A stretch of 64,000 nucleotides of DNA from positions 47,314-111,313 of the forward strand of contig NZ_WBSO01000007.1 in the NCBI RefSeq assembly GCF_009299485.1, read 5' to 3'. Below are positions 15,771 to 23,133 of the stretch, piece by piece. Numbering within the stretch: position 1 is the first letter of the stretch; each line of letters opens with the position of its first letter. This stretch comes from Bifidobacterium apri (GTDB taxonomy: Bacteria > Actinomycetota > Actinomycetes > Actinomycetales > Bifidobacteriaceae). The notes beneath the pieces are model-generated. The model had not been told where the DNA came from, made no database searches, and worked only from the letters and a program-made list of their open reading frames with translations. Position numbers and translations under genes: made by a program.

Positions 15771-16949
15771 CTATCCGACGTGTCCTTTGCGGATGTGGAA
15801 TCCAGTCTCGACGGCGGGGTCGTCCCTGTTGTATGACTGGATGCCGTTGTCGTAATCGCTCCCGGTTTCGGGTTCGTCCTGCACGGCCGGCGCATCCGTT
15901 CCGTGTTCCCCTCCGGTGCCCGGTATGAGCGTGTGCGGGTCGGGAGATCCGCTTTTCATGTAGCAGACCCATTCGGCGGCCCTTCTCATGTGTTCCTCGG
16001 TCAGGCCGTGATGGCGTGCAAGCGTGCGTTTGATCAGCGAGTTGACGCCGCCCTCGAGCCTGTTGGTGTTGCGCTCCACGGGCCCTTTCCCGAGAAGCGC
16101 CGGGTCGCAGAACGCGAACAGCCGCCCCTCGCGGAACAGTCGTTCCAGCCGCCTATAGCAGCGGCGGACATCGCCGTGGGTCCACCACCATTCCTGCCGG
16201 GTCGCCTTCGGGTTGGACGGGTCGTCCCGCGCGTGGGTGCGTTCCTCCAGGAACCCCTTCCACTTGCGGTGCCAGTCGTTCAATGCGCTGCCCCACGCCG
16301 CCGCCTGGCCGGCGTCCCGCACCTTCGTCAGCGCGTCGGAGAGCCGCCTGGGTTCCTTCCCCGCCTGCAGCCGGGGCCGTGATGTCAAGTCGGCACGCGT
16401 GTTGCGTTGCACGTGCACCAGGCAGCGTTGGATGCGGGTTCCCGGCCAGGCCCGGGCGCACGCCTTCTCGACGCCCCGCAGCCCGTCGCTGATCAACACG
16501 TCCGGCGCGGGGATGCGCGAGAACAGGTCCAGGTACGCGGCCGTGGACTCGTGCGAGCACCAGCTCCACGCGATGGTCTCGCCGGTCACCCCGTCGATGG
16601 CGATCAGCAGGCACCAGCCATGTGACATGTAGGTGCCGTCCGTCATCACCGTCCGGTGCCGGGACGGTGTCGCGCGCATCCGCGGGACGATATCCCAACA
16701 CCATGAGGTGTGATTCCGGAAGGTTCTGCCGCCGGACGTATCCATGTCGCTCTGGAATCTCCCGTCCAGCAGCCAGGCGAGGAACTCGTCCAGTTGCGCA
16801 ACGCGTCTGAGGTCGTCGCGCCGGACGGTGGTCCCCATGCGGCAGACCCCGCATTTCCATCGCTGGCTGCCGGCCGCGGTGCGTCCGTTCTTCTTCATCG
16901 GCGTGCCGCAGACAGGGCACCTGCGTGCTTTTCTTGATTTCGTCCTCAT
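15771..16949 (-). CDS. Transposase, IS256 family (IS1249-like, zinc-ribbon N terminus)
   Basis: A 392-residue DDE transposase. Residues 10-37 form a zinc ribbon (CPVCGTPM and WKCGVC). The catalytic core shows MTDGTYMS (first Asp), LISDGLRGVEKA (second Asp) and ERNTNRLEGGVN (Glu), the arrangement of Mutator/IS256 enzymes; QRCLVHVQRN between the last two is also typical. The C-terminal 60 residues are acidic and variable. It reads from ATG 16949, fills the element and shows no frameshift or internal stop, so it looks functional. Confidence 0.92.
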   Translation of the reverse strand: MRTKSRKARRCPVCGTPMKKNGRTAAGSQRWKCGVCRMGTTVRRDDLRRVAQLDEFLAWLLDGRFQSDMDTSGGRTFRNHTSWCWDIVPRMRATPSRHRTVMTDGTYMSHGWCLLIAIDGVTGETIAWSWCSHESTAAYLDLFSRIPAPDVLISDGLRGVEKACARAWPGTRIQRCLVHVQRNTRADLTSRPRLQAGKEPRRLSDALTKVRDAGQAAAWGSALNDWHRKWKGFLEERTHARDDPSNPKATRQEWWWTHGDVRRCYRRLERLFREGRLFAFCDPALLGKGPVERNTNRLEGGVNSLIKRTLARHHGLTEEHMRRAAEWVCYMKSGSPDPHTLIPGTGGEHGTDAPAVQDEPETGSDYDNGIQSYNRDDPAVETGFHIRKGHVG

Positions 16950-16981
16950 GCGATATATGCAACGACGACGGGCGGCACGAC

Positions 16982-17000
16982 ATCCCCGATAGGCGGGGAT
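16982..17000. repeat. Small hairpin upstream of the transposase
   Basis: ATCCCCG (16982-16988) and CGGGGAT (16994-17000) pair perfectly with a 5-nt loop, 33 bp upstream of the transposase start. Hairpins here in IS leaders often limit transposase expression from outside readthrough; that role is inferred. Confidence 0.45.
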
Positions 17001-17089
17001 TAATAAGCGAATGATTAATCACCCCGCGACACACTTACTCCCGCAAAGGCTTGGCCGCATCATTAGCACCACGTTTTTTCCTATACGCC

Positions 17090-17115
17090 CATCATCGGCG
17101 GGTTTCTTCGTTTTT
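17090..17115 (+). terminator. Right half of the tRNA-Leu terminator with target duplication
   Basis: Begins with the second CATCATCG copy (17090-17097) and continues GCGGGTTTCTTCGTTTTT, supplying the 3' arm and T-run of the terminator whose 5' arm is at 15714-15721. Confidence 0.8.
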
Positions 17116-17154
17116 GGCGGTCTCCTCATTTTTCATGCCGGGACCGCCATCCCA

Positions 17155-17255
17155 TACCAACTGTCTACGCAAATCACCCGCCCAGCGTCACCAGTTTGTA
17201 TAACCCCACAACCCGCGCATGCAAAGCCAGAAGCCAGCGTCACCAGTTTGTGAGA
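17155..17255. repeat. Two type-A hairpin repeats
   Basis: Units at about 17155-17203 and 17204-17255 both end in CCAGCGTCACCAGTTTGT, the same end as the 5465-5671 array. In the first, CAACTGTCTACGC pairs with GCGTCACCAGTTTG apart from two central bases. Confidence 0.65.
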
Positions 17256-17311
17256 TTGTGACCCGACAATGAGGGTGACCAACACGTGAGTCGCTGCTTG
17301 TCCCTGCAACC

Positions 17312-17487
17312 TTCTACACCGACGCTCACACACCACTCAACGTCGGCAAACCCCCTGCCGATACTCACCGGCCGCTCAGTGTCGGCAGAAACAGAAGCCC
17401 AACCCTCCACCGACGCTCACAGGTGTCCCAGCGTCAGTACCACCTTCTGCCGACACTCACAGGACACCCAGCGTCGGCAGGAGCAGG
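17312..17487. repeat. Four type-B hairpin repeats
   Basis: Units at about 17312-17348, 17355-17392, 17405-17438 and 17445-17487, such as CTGCCGATACTCACC pairing with CTCAGTGTCGGCAG. They share TTCTGCCGACRCT with the 3480-3630 cluster and the GACGCTCAC...CCCAGCGTC core with type A. They lie between the IS and the ABC transporter genes; the remaining DNA to 17694 is an AT-richer leader without a gene. Confidence 0.65.
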
Positions 17488-17694
17488 GAACCATACTTAA
17501 TGACGTACCCGGTCAAGCCGCGACATACCGGCACACAACAGGCGATTCATCTCCAATTCAATTCCATGACACCATCACCCCACCGAAATTCATGTCGACG
17601 TCAATCCCACTTCAATTCGCACGCATATAGTGCCTTCTGTCCATATAGACAAACAACAACAAACGAAAAACAAACTCAGGAAAGACTGGTACAT

Positions 17695-18849
17695 ATGATT
17701 TCCCTGCGTAAGGCAATCGCCATCCCCATGGCTGCGGTACTCGCCCTGTCCATGGCGGCATGCGGATCCTCTTCTTCCTCCGCCTCGTCATCAGGCAAGG
17801 CCGTGACGGTGAACGAGAAGTCCGCCAAGGCGACTTCACTCAAGGATTTCGGCACGATGGACGATCTGGTCGCCGCCGCCGAACAGGAGGGCGCGCTCAA
17901 CGTCATCGCCCTGCCGCACGACTGGTCAGATTACGGCGAGGTCATCGCTGCATTCAAGAAGAAGTATCCGAAGATCAAGATCACCGAGCTCAACCCGAAC
18001 GCATCCTCCAAAGAGGAGATTGACGCGGGCAAGACCAACAAGGGTACTGATGCCGCACCCGACGTCTACGATCTGGGTCTGGCCGTCGCATCGACCAACA
18101 CCGATCAATTCGCCGCCTACAAAGTGCAGGCGTGGGACGATATCCCCGATTCCGTCAAGGATGCCGACGGCAAGTATGTCGCCGATTACACCGGCATCAT
18201 GTCCATCGGTTGGAATGCCGACAAGTACGGCGATATCACCAAGTTGGACGATCTGCTTGACTCCAAGTTCGCCGGAACCGTCGCGCTCAACGGCAAGCCT
18301 GCAGAAGCGGGCGCCGCATTCAACGGGTTCCTGATGGCCAACCAGTTGTCCGGCGGCACGATCAAGAACCTGCAGCCCGGCCTTGACTTCTTCAAAAAGC
18401 TCAAGGAAGCCGGCAACCTCACCACAGTCGACGTCACCGACGGCACCATCGATTCCGGCCAGACCGGTGTGGTCTTCGACTGGACTTACAACCAGGCCTC
18501 CTACCAGAGCAGCCTGAAGAAGAAGGGCGTCACCTGGAAGTACAAGACCTTCAAGGATGCCCAAGTGGTCAGCTACTACAACCAGGCCATCAACGTGGAC
18601 GCTCCGCACCCAGCCGCAGCCCGCCTGTGGGAAGAGTTCCTGTACACTGCCGACGCGCAGAACCTGTGGCTCAAGGGCGGCGCCAACCCTGTCCTGCTTG
18701 ATGCGATGGAGAAGGCCGGCACGGTCGACAAGAACGCGCTAAAGTCCGCCACCACCATCGAGGGCGACCCGGTCACCTACACCAATTCCGATTCCACCCG
18801 TATCACCACCTGGCTCCAGAACAACTGGGATTCAGCCATCGGTAACTGA
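17695..18849 (+). CDS. ABC transporter substrate-binding lipoprotein (iron/polyamine/thiamine type)
   Basis: Extracellular solute-binding protein of the importer encoded by the next three genes. The 384-residue precursor has a lipoprotein signal peptide with lipobox SMAAC (Cys23) and a Ser-rich linker. The mature part resembles family-1 binding proteins for ferric iron, spermidine/putrescine or phosphonates (LNVIALPHDWSDYGEVIAAF; GIMSIGWNADKYG). ATG 17695 follows AGGAAAG at 17678-17684. No ligand can be named: neither the Tyr pair of ferric-binding proteins nor the acidic set of PotD is certain by eye. A nested hairpin separates it from the permease gene. Confidence 0.85.
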   Translation: MISLRKAIAIPMAAVLALSMAACGSSSSSASSSGKAVTVNEKSAKATSLKDFGTMDDLVAAAEQEGALNVIALPHDWSDYGEVIAAFKKKYPKIKITELNPNASSKEEIDAGKTNKGTDAAPDVYDLGLAVASTNTDQFAAYKVQAWDDIPDSVKDADGKYVADYTGIMSIGWNADKYGDITKLDDLLDSKFAGTVALNGKPAEAGAAFNGFLMANQLSGGTIKNLQPGLDFFKKLKEAGNLTTVDVTDGTIDSGQTGVVFDWTYNQASYQSSLKKKGVTWKYKTFKDAQVVSYYNQAINVDAPHPAAARLWEEFLYTADAQNLWLKGGANPVLLDAMEKAGTVDKNALKSATTIEGDPVTYTNSDSTRITTWLQNNWDSAIGN

Positions 18850-18854
18850 TTCAT

Positions 18855-18942
18855 TCGAGGCGTCGCACCACCGACCGGCAGACGCAGCGGGCAGGAGCAT
18901 TCCCACGCTGCAGTATGCCGCAACCGTGATGCGGCGCCTCGA
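18855..18942 (+). promoter_or_regulatory. Nested stem-loop between binding-protein and permease genes
   Basis: TCGAGGCGTCGCACCA (18855-18870) pairs with TGATGCGGCGCCTCGA (18927-18942) with two mismatches, and inside GCAGCGGG (18884-18891) pairs with CCCACGCTGC (18902-18911). Such structures after binding-protein genes commonly stabilise the upstream mRNA or reduce readthrough, raising the binding protein above the permeases; this role is inferred. Confidence 0.55.
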
Positions 18943-18947
18943 CTTCT

Positions 18948-19913
18948 ATGAGAAAGCGCATGTCCTCAATGACTGCAGCAATCCAACGGCAACACCCCGC
19001 TGACTTAGTCACCAACCATAGCCTGACACCGGCGGGGCCTTCCGCATCTTCACATCTGTCCATCGCAGCCCGGCACCGCAAGCAGCCCGGCACCTACGCG
19101 GTATCGATTCCGTTCTTCGCATATACCGCATGCTTCCTGCTCGCACCGACCGTCATCGTTATCGTCGGCGCGTTCCGCACATCACGCGGCGGATTCACGC
19201 TCGCCAACTTCAGCAAACTGTTCGAAGCGAATACCCTCTCCGCATTCGCCACATCACTGCTGGTCTCCGCGCTGTCCGCGCTCATCGGAGCCGTGGTCGG
19301 CGCCGCGGCGGCATACGCCTTGACCATCGGCGCCAAACCGAACGGGACACTGCGCCGCATCGTGTCCGCGGTATCCTCGGTGCTCGCACAATTCGGCGGG
19401 GTTATGCTCGCGTTCGCCTTCATCGCGACCATCGGCATCAACGGCGTATGCACCATGCTGATCCGTCAGCTGACCGGTCAGACCGTCAATCCGAACTGGC
19501 TGAGCACGTTGCCTGGACTCATCACCATCTACTGCTATTTCCAGATTCCCCTCATGATTATCATCTTCCTGCCTGCAGTCGATTCGATTCGACCGCAATG
19601 GCGTGAGGCGACAGAGAATCTCGGCGGCACCACATGGCAGTATTGGACCCGCGTCGCCGGTCCGATTCTCGCTCCGCGCTTCATTTCCGCGCTTCTGCTG
19701 TTGTTTGCCAACGCGTTCTCCGCGTACGCCACGGCCGCAGCCTTGTTCTCCCAGCGTTCCATTCTCGTCCCGCTGATGATTCAAGGCGCGATGCGCAACG
19801 AGATGGATCCGAATCAGCAAGGATTCGCTCAGGTGCTCGCCTTTGCGATGATCATCGTTGTGGCTTTGGTGATGGTCCTCAGCCACGCCGTAGAAAAGAG
19901 GGCCGGACGTTGA
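18948..19913 (+). CDS. ABC transporter permease 1
   Basis: Inner-membrane subunit of the importer, 321 residues, with six hydrophobic segments after a hydrophilic leader of about 50 residues (first segment YAVSIPFFAYTACFLLAP). The EAA loop that contacts the ATPase reads EATENLGGTTWQYWTRVAGP. Start uncertain: in-frame ATGs at 18948, 18960 and 18969, none with a strong ribosome site; the stem-loop ends 6 bp before the first. Its stop codon overlaps the TTG start of the second permease. Confidence 0.87.
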   Translation: MRKRMSSMTAAIQRQHPADLVTNHSLTPAGPSASSHLSIAARHRKQPGTYAVSIPFFAYTACFLLAPTVIVIVGAFRTSRGGFTLANFSKLFEANTLSAFATSLLVSALSALIGAVVGAAAAYALTIGAKPNGTLRRIVSAVSSVLAQFGGVMLAFAFIATIGINGVCTMLIRQLTGQTVNPNWLSTLPGLITIYCYFQIPLMIIIFLPAVDSIRPQWREATENLGGTTWQYWTRVAGPILAPRFISALLLLFANAFSAYATAAALFSQRSILVPLMIQGAMRNEMDPNQQGFAQVLAFAMIIVVALVMVLSHAVEKRAGR

Positions 19914-20803
19914 CAGTGAACACCATCAATACCGACGGCAGTGCAACAGCGTTGTCCGCGCAAGCCGATATGCCGCCGCAGTTGCGAGCCGCACGCATAC
20001 ACAAGCAGCGCATCATCAAAACCGTGATTCTCGCCGTGACCTTGCTCTTCCTCGGCGTTCCGCTGCTGTGCATGCTGATTTTCACACTGCGGCATCCACT
20101 ATCCGGGCGCTGGAGTCTCGACCCGTGGAAGGCGATCTTCACCGGTGACGGAAGCTCACTGGGAGCGGACTTGTCCACGCTCTGGTCCGGATTGGGTACA
20201 TCACTCGCCCTGTGCGTGGTAACCGTTATCATCATGCTGATACTGCTCGTGCCGGTGATGGTCATCGCGCATATTCGTTCACGCCGCTTGGAACGGGTGA
20301 TTGAATGGGTGGCAACACTGCCCTTGACCATCCCCGCCATCGTGCTCGTCGTTGGCCTGGGACCCATCTACCGCTGGCTGTCCGCCGATGTCTTGAACAC
20401 GAATCCAATCTGGCTGTGCTTCGCTTACGCGATCCTCGTGATGCCGTATGCGTTCCGCGCGATCGCGGTCGGACTCAACTCGATTGACGTGCCCACGCTC
20501 TGCGAAGCGGCACGCTCTCTGGGCGCTTCATGGCCGCGTGTGTTCTTCCGCGTGCTCATGCCCAACCTTTGGCAGTCCATCCTGTCGGCATCATTCATCT
20601 CCATTTCCGTGGTACTCGGCGAATACACAGTGGCCTCGCTGCTGGGACGCATGAATCTGCAAGTCGCCCTGTACCAGCTGGGACAGTCCAATTCCCAGAT
20701 TTCCACTGCGATGTCACTGCTCGCGCTGCTCTTCGGCGTGCTGCTACTCGTCTCGCTTGACCTCATCTCCGGCGCCATGCGCCGTTCCAAGGAGGAACAC
20801 TGA
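19910..20803 (+). CDS. ABC transporter permease 2
   Basis: Second membrane subunit, 297 residues, with six predicted segments (first VILAVTLLFLGVPLLCMLIF) and the EAA loop EAARSLGASWPRVFFRVLMP. The likely start is TTG 19910, which overlaps the stop of permease 1 (TTGA) and has GAGGG about 8 bp upstream; GTG 19916 is an alternative. Tight coupling suggests equimolar translation of the two permeases. The ATPase gene starts 1 bp after its stop. Confidence 0.87.
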   Translation: MTVNTINTDGSATALSAQADMPPQLRAARIHKQRIIKTVILAVTLLFLGVPLLCMLIFTLRHPLSGRWSLDPWKAIFTGDGSSLGADLSTLWSGLGTSLALCVVTVIIMLILLVPVMVIAHIRSRRLERVIEWVATLPLTIPAIVLVVGLGPIYRWLSADVLNTNPIWLCFAYAILVMPYAFRAIAVGLNSIDVPTLCEAARSLGASWPRVFFRVLMPNLWQSILSASFISISVVLGEYTVASLLGRMNLQVALYQLGQSNSQISTAMSLLALLFGVLLLVSLDLISGAMRRSKEEH

Positions 20804-20804
20804 T

Positions 20805-22001
20805 ATGTCCTTGATCCAAGGCAATACCATGGCATCCCATTCGGATGCAACAACCGACGCCAACGCCGCTTCAGGAAGCGTCACGCAAGCCGCCCAAGCC
20901 GTGCTCGCGCAATCCACCCAACGCGGCGGCGGCGTGCAGATGCTCGGCATCGATAAAATCTACCCCGGTTCGAATTCAAAGGCGCTCAACGATTTCAACC
21001 TGGAAGTCAAACCAGGCGAAATGGTCGTCCTGCTGGGAGGTTCCGGATGCGGAAAATCAACCGCACTGCGATCGCTTGCCGGTCTTGAGGACATTCAGCG
21101 CGGTCGGATCCTCGTCGGCGGGCAGGATATGACGGCCGTGCCGGCGAACAAGCGTGGTATGGCGATGGTATTCCAAGCGTATTCACTGTTCCCCCACATG
21201 AGCGCTCTGGAAAACGTGGAATTCGGCCTCGAAATCCGCGGCGTGGCTAGCGCCGAACGGCGCAAGCTTGCCATGGAGAAACTCGATCTGGTCGGGCTTG
21301 CCGATCAAGCGGGCAAATACACGCAGCAGATGTCCGGAGGCCAGCAGCAGCGTGTCGCGCTCGCCCGAGCCCTCGCCATCAATCCTAAGGTGCTCCTGCT
21401 CGACGAACCGCTTTCGGCATTGGATGCGAAAGTGCGTGTGCAGCTGCGCGACGAAATCAGGCGCATCCAGCTCGAAGCCGGTACGACGACCGTATTCGTC
21501 ACGCACGATCAGGAGGAAGCTTTGGCGATCGCCGATCGCATCGGCGTGATGAATCACGGACGGATCGAGCAGATCGCCGATCCGGTAAGCCTGTACCGTG
21601 AGCCGGCGACCGAATACGTTGCCACCTTCATCGGCTTGACCAACCGGCTTCCCGGCCATGCAAACGGCGCGGAGGCCGAGGTCTTCGGTCAGCGTATCCC
21701 CCTGCTCGAAGGTTCCCGCACCGGCGATGTCACCGTGCTTGTGCGCCCGGAGAATATCTCGCTGATTCCTGCCGGTGCCGACGCAGACGCGCCGAAGGCT
21801 GCGCGAGACGGTTTGACCGGTCCTGAGGCACGGGTCAACGTCATCCACTTCCTGGGCGCTCTGGTCCGCGTGGATGCCGTACTGACTGCCACCGGCACGC
21901 CATTGACGATTCAGCTGCCCGCCAGCGAACTGCCCGCTTCGCTCAAGAGCGGCTCCATGGTGCAGGTCGCACCGCGACCGGTACCTGCACTCGCCGTATA
22001 A
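20805..22001 (+). CDS. ABC transporter ATP-binding protein (PotA/FbpC type)
   Basis: ATPase of the importer, 398 residues. Walker A is LLGGSGCGKST, followed by a Q-loop (VFQAYSLFPHM), signature MSGGQQQRVALARAL, Walker B VLLLDEPLSALD, and H-loop FVTHDQEEAL. The C-terminal 120 residues form a TOBE-like domain (VTVLVRPENISLIP) as in polyamine and iron importers. ATG 20805 has AAGGAGG at 20789-20795. The N terminus has an extra Ala/Thr/Ser-rich leader of about 45 residues before the ABC fold. A strong terminator follows the operon. Confidence 0.92.
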   Translation: MSLIQGNTMASHSDATTDANAASGSVTQAAQAVLAQSTQRGGGVQMLGIDKIYPGSNSKALNDFNLEVKPGEMVVLLGGSGCGKSTALRSLAGLEDIQRGRILVGGQDMTAVPANKRGMAMVFQAYSLFPHMSALENVEFGLEIRGVASAERRKLAMEKLDLVGLADQAGKYTQQMSGGQQQRVALARALAINPKVLLLDEPLSALDAKVRVQLRDEIRRIQLEAGTTTVFVTHDQEEALAIADRIGVMNHGRIEQIADPVSLYREPATEYVATFIGLTNRLPGHANGAEAEVFGQRIPLLEGSRTGDVTVLVRPENISLIPAGADADAPKAARDGLTGPEARVNVIHFLGALVRVDAVLTATGTPLTIQLPASELPASLKSGSMVQVAPRPVPALAV

Positions 22002-22047
22002 ATCGCCCAATAATCAGGCCAATAATCACCAAACACTTCAGTGAGAG

Positions 22048-22098
22048 AGCCCAGCAGCGCTAACCGACGGCTTCGCCCGGTTCGCGCTGCTGGGCTTC
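22048..22098 (+). terminator. Terminator of the ABC importer operon
   Basis: AGCCCAGCAGCGC (22048-22060) pairs with GCGCTGCTGGGCT (22084-22096), with an inner AACCG/CGGTT extension. Confidence 0.8.
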
Positions 22099-22317
22099 GT
22101 CGTATCCGGTGTCTGCCTGACGAGCCGAACCATTGCGTTTTCGACGCACAACGCAGTCCGGCGCCTGGTTCACCTGCATCCGCCGGACAGTCCAGCAGGT
22201 AGTTCACTACAAGCCGAATCCCGCTCCGAAAGCGGATGTATCCGGCGACAGCGCACCTCAACAGCGTAGAATACGATATATGCACCCACCGCTTCATGCG
22301 GGTATCAAGGAGGAACA

Positions 22318-22983
22318 ATGAGCGAGACAACCTTCCGCAAGTTCGATCCATGGCGTCCTGCCCCGGTCAAAGAAGAATCGCGTCGGCAAGTCATGCAAAG
22401 CCACTATTTCAATGTGGACCAGGTATCATTTGATTCCTCGAAAGTCGGGCATTTCGAACGGTTCATCGTCGAAGAAAACAACGGCGACACCGTCGGCATC
22501 ATCGCATTGACGGATGACGGGCTGATTCCGCTCGTCGAACAGTATCGCCTGCCTACGCACCGCTGGACTTTGGAAATCCCTGCCGGGCACGCCGCCAATT
22601 CAAACGAGCGTCCCCATGATGTCGCCGTACGCAAATTGCGCGAAGAGGCCGGGTATGAAGCCAAGGAATTCGTGCAGATCGTACGGTTCATCAACACCCC
22701 CAGCTTCTCTACGCAGCATACGGCGGTGTTCTTCGCTTCAGGCCTGACGGCGGTGGAACGTGGAGAGCTCGGGCCGGAAACCCCGCGTCCGGATGTCCGC
22801 CTCATCACCCCCGAGGAGGCTTCGGATATGATCCTCAACGGCACGATTGTCGATGCGAAGACAATCATCGCCATCATGCGGCTGCGCGAACATCTTGAAG
22901 CCGAACACGCAGAACATGCAGGTGCCCATCCGCGTCTGATTCAGCGTATCGCCAAGGCGCGCGCGGAGCGTAAAGCCAAGTAA
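22318..22983 (+). CDS. Nudix hydrolase with atypical Nudix box
   Basis: A 221-residue ADP-sugar pyrophosphatase-like protein (VGIIALTDDGLIPLVEQYR, then PAGHAANSNERPHDV, then AVRKLREEAGY). The box keeps the catalytic EE pair but the first Glu of REUXEE is replaced by Lys and the G-to-E spacing is one residue longer than the consensus, so activity may differ from the 9639-10379 paralogue. The C-terminal 40 residues are His/Glu/Arg-rich. ATG 22318 has AAGGAGG just upstream. It is a single-gene unit ending at a long bidirectional hairpin. Confidence 0.85.
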   Translation: MSETTFRKFDPWRPAPVKEESRRQVMQSHYFNVDQVSFDSSKVGHFERFIVEENNGDTVGIIALTDDGLIPLVEQYRLPTHRWTLEIPAGHAANSNERPHDVAVRKLREEAGYEAKEFVQIVRFINTPSFSTQHTAVFFASGLTAVERGELGPETPRPDVRLITPEEASDMILNGTIVDAKTIIAIMRLREHLEAEHAEHAGAHPRLIQRIAKARAERKAK

Positions 22984-22997
22984 CCGCAATACACATG

Positions 22998-23041
22998 AAC
23001 GCAGTTGGCCTCCCACACACATGTGGGAGGCCAACTGCGTT
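22998..23041. terminator. Bidirectional 20-bp terminator hairpin
   Basis: Perfect inverted repeat, arms 22998-23017 and 23022-23041 (AACGCAGTTGG to CCAACTGCGTT outermost), loop CACA. It lies between the convergent Nudix and pyk genes. Confidence 0.85.
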
Positions 23042-23133
23042 TGCAATCTTATGAACAAGCGTCATTCAACCGACGATGCGGAAGAATGACAGATTGCGGG
23101 AGTTGAGTGGACCCCAACCCCCGCAAAGCAATG

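Larger units (their letters stand above)
15729..17089 (-). mobile_element. Complete insertion sequence, IS256 family / IS1249-type, 1361 bp
   Basis: Bounded by perfect 25-bp terminal inverted repeats (15729-15753 and 17065-17089; outer end GGCGTATAGG, inner end GTGGTGCT) and flanked by an 8-bp direct duplication CATCATCG. It contains one intact transposase gene on the - strand. Family assignment comes from the transposase. The perfect ends, intact gene and exact duplication suggest a recent, possibly still mobile, insertion. Confidence 0.93.

Noticed and set aside
17500..17694. Riboswitch (thiamine or metal) before the ABC importer
   Set aside because: No recognisable conserved core of a TPP, cobalamin or other riboswitch was seen; the leader is AT-rich and unstructured.
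17695..22001. Named substrate (iron, spermidine or thiamine) for the ABC importer
   Set aside because: Ligand residues could not be assigned confidently by eye; only the broad transporter type is stated.
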